Positions 59,724 to 64,000 of a DNA stretch of 64,000 bases are shown here, piece by piece. The position numbers were made by a program, and so were the translations under genes. The notes beneath the pieces were generated by a model. It worked only from the letters and a program-made list of their open reading frames with translations, made no database searches and was not told the DNA's origin. Source of the stretch: Armatimonadota bacterium (GTDB lineage: Bacteria; Armatimonadota; Fimbriimonadia; Fimbriimonadales; GBS-DC); assembly GCA_013359125.1 (NCBI GenBank), contig JABWCR010000004.1, positions 1 through 64,000 on the forward strand, written 5' to 3'. Position 1 is the stretch's first letter; each line of letters begins with the position of its first letter.

Positions 59724-62714
59724 ATGAAGGCGTTCGCGGCTTCGTTCGGCTTGTCCGTCGGCTTGCTCATTTGTGCCTACGTTGCTTCGAACGACAAAAT
59801 TCCCGCGCCGTTGCTTGCATTGGAAAAACGGTTTGAGTCCCAGATATGGCCGATCCTGAACTCGAACGGATGCGTCGCCTGCCACACATCGGGTAAAGGA
59901 GGCCCTCTCGAACTGCCCAAGGCGCCGAGGGATGCCTTTTATCATCTGGTAGACGAGGGCTACTTTGACGCCGCGCAGCCAATGAGCCTGGCTGTCCGAT
60001 TGACCGAGCAAGAGAACGATCGGGTTATGCCGCCGCCGCCGTTAGAGCGTTGCGAGCAGGGCGCGATCGATCGAATAGTCGCATTCTCTGCCGAAGTGAT
60101 GGAGGCGATCAGCAGTTCGGGAATTGATCTCAAAAGGGAACCGCCATTGTCTGCGCGGATTCCCTATGTCGGCGCCAAGCCCGATCCAGGCGAGACGCCC
60201 GCGCTCACTTACTATCAACTAAAGCAGAAGATCTTGGCGCTTTTTGGCGACGATTGGGTTCGAGACGGGAAGGACCGTTGGGCAGAGAGCGCAGCGCTCT
60301 TCGGGGGCGCCGATTTTCACAAGAGTTTTTCTGAATCGAACCGCATTACCGCACAATATCTGACCGGCGTCGATCGGCTGGCGAAGGATGTGGTTTCTCG
60401 GGCCTATCTCAATGCTGCCGGGCCGTTTCAAGGCCTATCGTTGGAACTCGCGGATCCGCGCAAGTTGAAATCGGTCGATGCGCAGTACAAAGCGGCAATC
60501 CGGCATCTGTACCGGCGTCTCTTGTTCCGCGATCCGTCCGTTGCAGAGGAGACGTCGTCGTTCAAGTTGGTTCAGTCGGTCTATGCGAACGAAAGTCGTT
60601 TGATGGCGGAGGAGTCGGAGATTGCGTTCGAGGTCGTCGCAACCGATCGAGACGGCATGAAAGCATCGGCGACCGTTTCTATGACCCTACTCAATTCGGA
60701 GCTGGCCGTGTATCAGGAAGAGATCGATCAATCGGAGGGCAAGGGCGTCGTCGTCAAGAAGCTTCAGGGAACGTTTTTGCTTAAGAAAGGCGATGTAAGA
60801 CAGTCCGTGAGAATCGACAATGCCGAGACGGAAGGCGTGGTCAGCGTTTTTGGAATCGAGACGGCGCCTGTTGGAGGGGGGGCGAAGCGGATCAAGGCCA
60901 ACGATCGGTCGGTCAGGGCGGAAGGCGCCTGGAAGCGAGACGGCGACGGCTATCACGACAACGACGAAAGCAAGGGCGCGAACTCGATTGTGTTTCCGCT
61001 CGCAGTGGATCAGGACGGGGAGTATGAGATCGCGCTCGTTTACAAGGTGTTTGGCGATCGGTACATGTCGAAGCGAACAGTGGTCGAGGTGGCCAACCAT
61101 AGCAGGCGCCAGATTCAGGAAAAACGTTTGGAAGAGACAGGCGTTGGGGCTTGGCTGGTCGATCAATCGGACGATGCAAGGCCGCATTGGCAACCGAACG
61201 CGAAGTTTCGGTTTACCGATGCCGGGCATGGCGTTACGATCAGCAATGCGAACACGCGGAAGGAGGTTTCGGCAGACGCCGTGCGATTCGTGCCTGACAG
61301 AGGCGAACCGATCCTCGTTCGCAGCACAGAAGCCAAGGGGCATGAGGATTGGGCCGAGTTCAAGCACAAGTCGTTCGAGGCTTACAACACAGTCGGTCCG
61401 AAGCTATTGAGCGACGAGAACAAGCGAAAGGGCGAATTAACACTGCGCTACTCTCCGGTGGGTCGTTCTGGATGGAGCCAAGACGCGCTCTATCGAGTAC
61501 AAGTCGTCTATCCCGGCAAGCAATTTAGCGAGACGCGGGTTCCGGTTACCATTTCGGCAGCGTTTTCAACGCCGATCCTCCGCATAGCGCGTCCCTTGCG
61601 GGTTCAAGTTGGCCAGAAAGCAGTCATCCAAGCGGAAGCGCGAAATGTGCAGGCTTCGCCCATTGCGCTCGCTTGGAAACAGATTGGCGGTCCAAAGGTT
61701 GCCTTGAAGGCGTCGGCCAGTAGCACGATCGAATTTGTAGCGCCCAAATTGTCGCCCAAACAGGCTGCGTGGGAGGCGCTTGCTCAAGCCCTGATGCGGC
61801 ATCCGGATTTTCTGCTTTCTCGTCCGCCCAGCTTAGACGCGGTGAAGGATTCAGCGACGATCAAGCGATTGCGACTGGTATGGATCGCTCAAGACTTGGC
61901 AGGCAGGCCGCCAACGGACCAAGAGGTCGCCCGGTTGGATCGAGGGGAAAGCTTTGCTCAGTTGATAGACGCCTACTTGGCTTCGGACGAGTTCGATCGG
62001 TTCTTTATACGGCGCGTCAGGCTTTACTTGGAATCGAGGGGCAGCGACGAAGACGAGGAGCCGGTTCGTTTGTGGCGCTATGTGCTGAATAATGGACGGG
62101 CTGTCGCAGAGTTGCTGACTGCAGACTATACGGTGGGGACAAATGGAGAAAAGAGGGAGCGGCCCGCTCAGCACGGCAAGACCGGGTTGCTGACGATGAA
62201 GGGGTTTATGAACGGCAAGCCAGGGCTGCCGCACTTTAATTATGCGGCGATCGTAGCCGAGAAGTTTCTAGATTACTCGTTCGAGGTGCCTCCCGAGATT
62301 GTGGAAGCAAGGCAAACGGCGACGGCAGCCGGTACGACCGATCCGAAATCGTCCTGCTACTCTTGCCACAAGGTGTTGACGCCGCTGGCCTACCAGCGAT
62401 TGCGATGGAAAGACGACGGCACATACGCAGAGCAGGCAGATGGCAAAGCGATCGACGATACGGATAGAGGAGCCGTTGCGTCGTATCCATTTAAGGGGCG
62501 GGGAATGGAAGCATTTGCCGCGCAGGCGGTCGAGTCGGAGCGCTTTGCGCGCGCTATGATCAACGTCCACTTTCTTTTTATGAACGGACGGCTCATGCGC
62601 TGGCAGACGGATGAGAGGGAGACCTATCTGCGCCTGCGAGCGACTTACGAGCGGCATGGCGGCAAGATCAAGCCCATCCTAAAAGCGATCTTGCTAGAGC
62701 GGGTCGCTCGATAG
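59724..62714 (+). CDS. Large secreted diheme protein with golvesin-like domain
   Basis: A 996-residue exported protein with an N-terminal hydrophobic segment (LSVGLLICAYVASN) and heme c sites CVACH (Cys50-His54) near the N-terminus and CYSCH (878-882) near the C-terminus. About residues 385-545 are golvesin-like: EGAWKRDGDGYHDNDESK, VDQDGEYEIALVY, ISNANTRKEVSADAVRFVPD. The C-terminal region with the second heme site, GLLTMKGFMNGKPGLPHFN and the FMNGR tail resembles the DUF1588/DUF1585 cytochromes of Planctomycetota. A redox role at the cell surface is likely; the partner is unknown. Its stop overlaps the opposite parB gene by 21 nt. Confidence 0.75.
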   Translation: MKAFAASFGLSVGLLICAYVASNDKIPAPLLALEKRFESQIWPILNSNGCVACHTSGKGGPLELPKAPRDAFYHLVDEGYFDAAQPMSLAVRLTEQENDRVMPPPPLERCEQGAIDRIVAFSAEVMEAISSSGIDLKREPPLSARIPYVGAKPDPGETPALTYYQLKQKILALFGDDWVRDGKDRWAESAALFGGADFHKSFSESNRITAQYLTGVDRLAKDVVSRAYLNAAGPFQGLSLELADPRKLKSVDAQYKAAIRHLYRRLLFRDPSVAEETSSFKLVQSVYANESRLMAEESEIAFEVVATDRDGMKASATVSMTLLNSELAVYQEEIDQSEGKGVVVKKLQGTFLLKKGDVRQSVRIDNAETEGVVSVFGIETAPVGGGAKRIKANDRSVRAEGAWKRDGDGYHDNDESKGANSIVFPLAVDQDGEYEIALVYKVFGDRYMSKRTVVEVANHSRRQIQEKRLEETGVGAWLVDQSDDARPHWQPNAKFRFTDAGHGVTISNANTRKEVSADAVRFVPDRGEPILVRSTEAKGHEDWAEFKHKSFEAYNTVGPKLLSDENKRKGELTLRYSPVGRSGWSQDALYRVQVVYPGKQFSETRVPVTISAAFSTPILRIARPLRVQVGQKAVIQAEARNVQASPIALAWKQIGGPKVALKASASSTIEFVAPKLSPKQAAWEALAQALMRHPDFLLSRPPSLDAVKDSATIKRLRLVWIAQDLAGRPPTDQEVARLDRGESFAQLIDAYLASDEFDRFFIRRVRLYLESRGSDEDEEPVRLWRYVLNNGRAVAELLTADYTVGTNGEKRERPAQHGKTGLLTMKGFMNGKPGLPHFNYAAIVAEKFLDYSFEVPPEIVEARQTATAAGTTDPKSSCYSCHKVLTPLAYQRLRWKDDGTYAEQADGKAIDDTDRGAVASYPFKGRGMEAFAAQAVESERFARAMINVHFLFMNGRLMRWQTDERETYLRLRATYERHGGKIKPILKAILLERVAR

Positions 62715-63551
62715 GCTATCGATCTCTTCTCGTTTGTTGGCGATGATCTCGGAGAGTTCGGAGAGAGCCGATTTGAGCGAGGCCAAGTGCCCGGGATGGA
62801 GGGAATCGACTTCCAAAAGGTCCAAGTATCGGGCGAAGCTCTGAATGTGTACCGCCGGGCCGGTGATGGCTGGTCGAACTGCGGCCTTGCCTATAGGCTC
62901 GGCAAGGAGCTCTTGTGCGAGTTCGGGCGACTGGGTCATGCTGCGCACAAGGCTTTCGGCTTGTGCAGAGGTGAGCCCCTCCTTGCGAATCTTGTTTGCC
63001 AGTCCGCGCTGCAATTCAGGCGTTTCGTTCAGGTCTCTCAAACTTCTTGCATGCGACTCGGTCAAGGCTCCCGACGCAGGCCTGCCTTGCGAACTGATCA
63101 CCTGTTCTGAGATTTCCTCTGGAAGTTCCAAGATGCTGAGCGCATTCCGCACGCTGCGTTCGCTGAGCCCGAGCATGTTGGCAATATCCGTCGTAGCCAG
63201 GCCTTGGCTGGTTTTTAGGGCGGCCAATCCTCGTGCTTTCTCGAGCGGCGACAGATCTTCTCTTTGAAGATTCTCTATCAGTTGTTCAGCGGCGATCTCG
63301 GCAGGATCGATCTCTTTGACAATGCAGGGGATCTGTGTCAGCCCGGCCGATTGGGCCGCGCGCCAGCGGCGTTCGCCGGTTACTATCTGGAACATGTCGA
63401 CGCTGTGCAGAGGGCGGACGGTTATCGGATTCAGCAGGCCGTGGCGGCGAATGCTGTCTGCCAGCCCCAAAAGGAGTTGTTCGTCGTATTCTTGTCTCGG
63501 CTGATCGGGATCTTCGATGATTTTGTCAACGGGTATGGTCTGGACTTCCAT
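62694..63551 (-). CDS. parB: ParB/Spo0J/Noc-type partition protein
   Basis: A 285-residue DNA-binding CTPase. The N-terminal domain shows IPVDKIIEDPDQPRQEYDE, the Arg-rich CTP motif GERRWRAAQSAG and IENLQREDLSPLEKARG; the helix-turn-helix is TTDIANMLGLSERSVRN, followed by helical parS-binding sequence. Length and layout are those of chromosomal ParB. No parA is adjacent: the upstream neighbour is a divergent oxidoreductase, so it is either an orphan paralog or its ParA lies elsewhere. No parS-like sequence was found in the window. The ATG at 63551 gives MEVQTIPVDKII. Confidence 0.92.
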   Translation of the reverse strand: MEVQTIPVDKIIEDPDQPRQEYDEQLLLGLADSIRRHGLLNPITVRPLHSVDMFQIVTGERRWRAAQSAGLTQIPCIVKEIDPAEIAAEQLIENLQREDLSPLEKARGLAALKTSQGLATTDIANMLGLSERSVRNALSILELPEEISEQVISSQGRPASGALTESHARSLRDLNETPELQRGLANKIRKEGLTSAQAESLVRSMTQSPELAQELLAEPIGKAAVRPAITGPAVHIQSFARYLDLLEVDSLHPGHLASLKSALSELSEIIANKREEIDSLSSDPL

Positions 63552-63599
63552 GTGCGGGTTTTCTCCTACAGACTAGTTTACCCGGGGCTTTGTTTGGGG

Positions 63600-63605
63600 T
63601 AGAAT
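63600..63605 (+). promoter_or_regulatory. -10 element of Gfo/Idh/MocA gene
   Basis: TAGAAT ends 10 nt before the ATG at 63616. This would leave a leader of three to four bases and no ribosome-binding site. Confidence 0.4.
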
Positions 63606-63615
63606 CGACCGAACG

Positions 63616-64000
63616 ATGACTGATCAACTTGGGATAGGGATCATTGGCGCCGGCGGAGTATCGGGCGCCCATGCTAAAGCCTACCAATACTTGGGACAGA
63701 AAACGCGGCTTGTGGCGGTGGCCGATACGGACGCCGATACCGCGAGAGCATTCAAGGAACGGTACCAGTTTGATCAGTGGACGACGGACTATCAAGAGCT
63801 GATCTCTCGCGAGGACGTTCACGCTGTGAGCATCTGCACGCCTCACCATCTGCACTGCAAGCATAGCGTGGACGCGCTGAACGCAGGCAAACACGTCTTG
63901 GTCGAAAAGCCGATGGCGATCAGTCTTGAAGAAGCCGACGCGATGATCGCAGCCAGCGAGCGCAACAACAAGAAACTCGCTGTTGTTTATCAGCTTAGAA
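63616..64000 (+). CDS. Gfo/Idh/MocA family oxidoreductase, 3' end beyond window
   Basis: The first 128 residues of an NAD(P)-dependent sugar-type dehydrogenase, open to the window end. The N-terminal Rossmann fold is GIGIIGAGGVSGAHAKAYQY with VAVADTDADTARAF; the family motif EKP appears as VLVEKPMAISLEEADAMI, preceded by VSICTPHHLH. Substrate cannot be judged from this half. It is divergent from parB. Confidence 0.9.
   Translation, partial: MTDQLGIGIIGAGGVSGAHAKAYQYLGQKTRLVAVADTDADTARAFKERYQFDQWTTDYQELISREDVHAVSICTPHHLHCKHSVDALNAGKHVLVEKPMAISLEEADAMIAASERNNKKLAVVYQLR

Noticed and set aside
62694-63615. parS sites near parB
   Set aside because: No TGTTTCACGTGAAACA-like palindrome was found in this region.

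Overview
The window looks like a mid-GC (mid-50s % by eye) chromosome from a free-living bacterium, most likely Armatimonadota (Fimbriimonas-like lineages). The reasons are indirect: a type IV prepilin-like DUF1559-style secreted protein, a futalosine-type menaquinone pathway (mqnA with a UbiA-family mqnP), thiol-dependent DinB-family genes, PEP-CTERM and dockerin-type secreted proteins, an RND efflux system with a lipoprotein adaptor, and TTG/GTG starts. No rRNA or tRNA gene, CRISPR array, intact insertion sequence or prophage was recognised. The assignment is an inference; no search was run.

Layout. Positions 1-3850 are compositionally foreign (about two-thirds GC). They hold an SNF2/DEAD-type helicase that runs off the left edge and, overlapping its start by ATGA, a truncated type I methyltransferase subunit (HsdM). 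From about 4000 onward the sequence is ordinary chromosome. 4035-6741: an unknown protein, an amidohydrolase and a prepilin-like protein. 6775-10595: the classical minus-strand rpsB-tsf-pyrH-frr-uppS operon, divergent from gyrA. 13263-16660: minus-strand ispG-dinB-dinB-alkD-membrane protein cluster. 16751-18088: apt and a TPR protein. 18268-21645: overlapping mqnP-mqnA-carboxylate-amine ligase-psd operon. 21739-27104: nucleotidyltransferase, thioesterase, a thioredoxin/cytochrome/copper-monooxygenase-like fusion coupled to an M1 aminopeptidase. 27111-33887: a TetR-controlled tripartite RND efflux operon with an unusually clear promoter and operator array. 34113-45885: PilZ protein, leuS, a dockerin protein, an O-methyltransferase coupled to a P-II protein, a DUF5996-like protein, a cation/proton antiporter, a thioredoxin-TPR protein, an RlmI-like methyltransferase and an ADP-ribosylglycohydrolase. 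45941-52543: ABC ATPase-CPBP protease pair, FAH-family enzyme, GspF-DnaJ pair, a second CPBP protease, a PEP-CTERM protein and thioredoxin. 52549-64000: dicarboxylate symporter, ABC-F ATPase, two tandem DUF3857 transglutaminase-like proteins, a diheme golvesin-domain protein, ParB and a partial Gfo/Idh/MocA oxidoreductase.

Points that stand out: (1) a 39-bp repeat of fixed architecture (20-bp core, 10-nt spacer, 9-bp tail) found three times, always between convergent genes, once providing the stop codon of a gene; (2) the HsdM-helicase junction; (3) several genes whose -10 hexamer lies 6-7 nt before the start codon with no Shine-Dalgarno sequence, which implies leaderless mRNAs; (4) a GyrA whose quinolone-binding Ser and Asp are replaced; (5) a tandem DUF3857 pair in which only one copy keeps the Cys-His-Asp triad; (6) a consensus sigma-70 promoter covered by three spaced palindromes in front of the TetR-efflux operon. 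None of these is shown to be a new system; the repeat and the helicase locus are the best candidates for follow-up.
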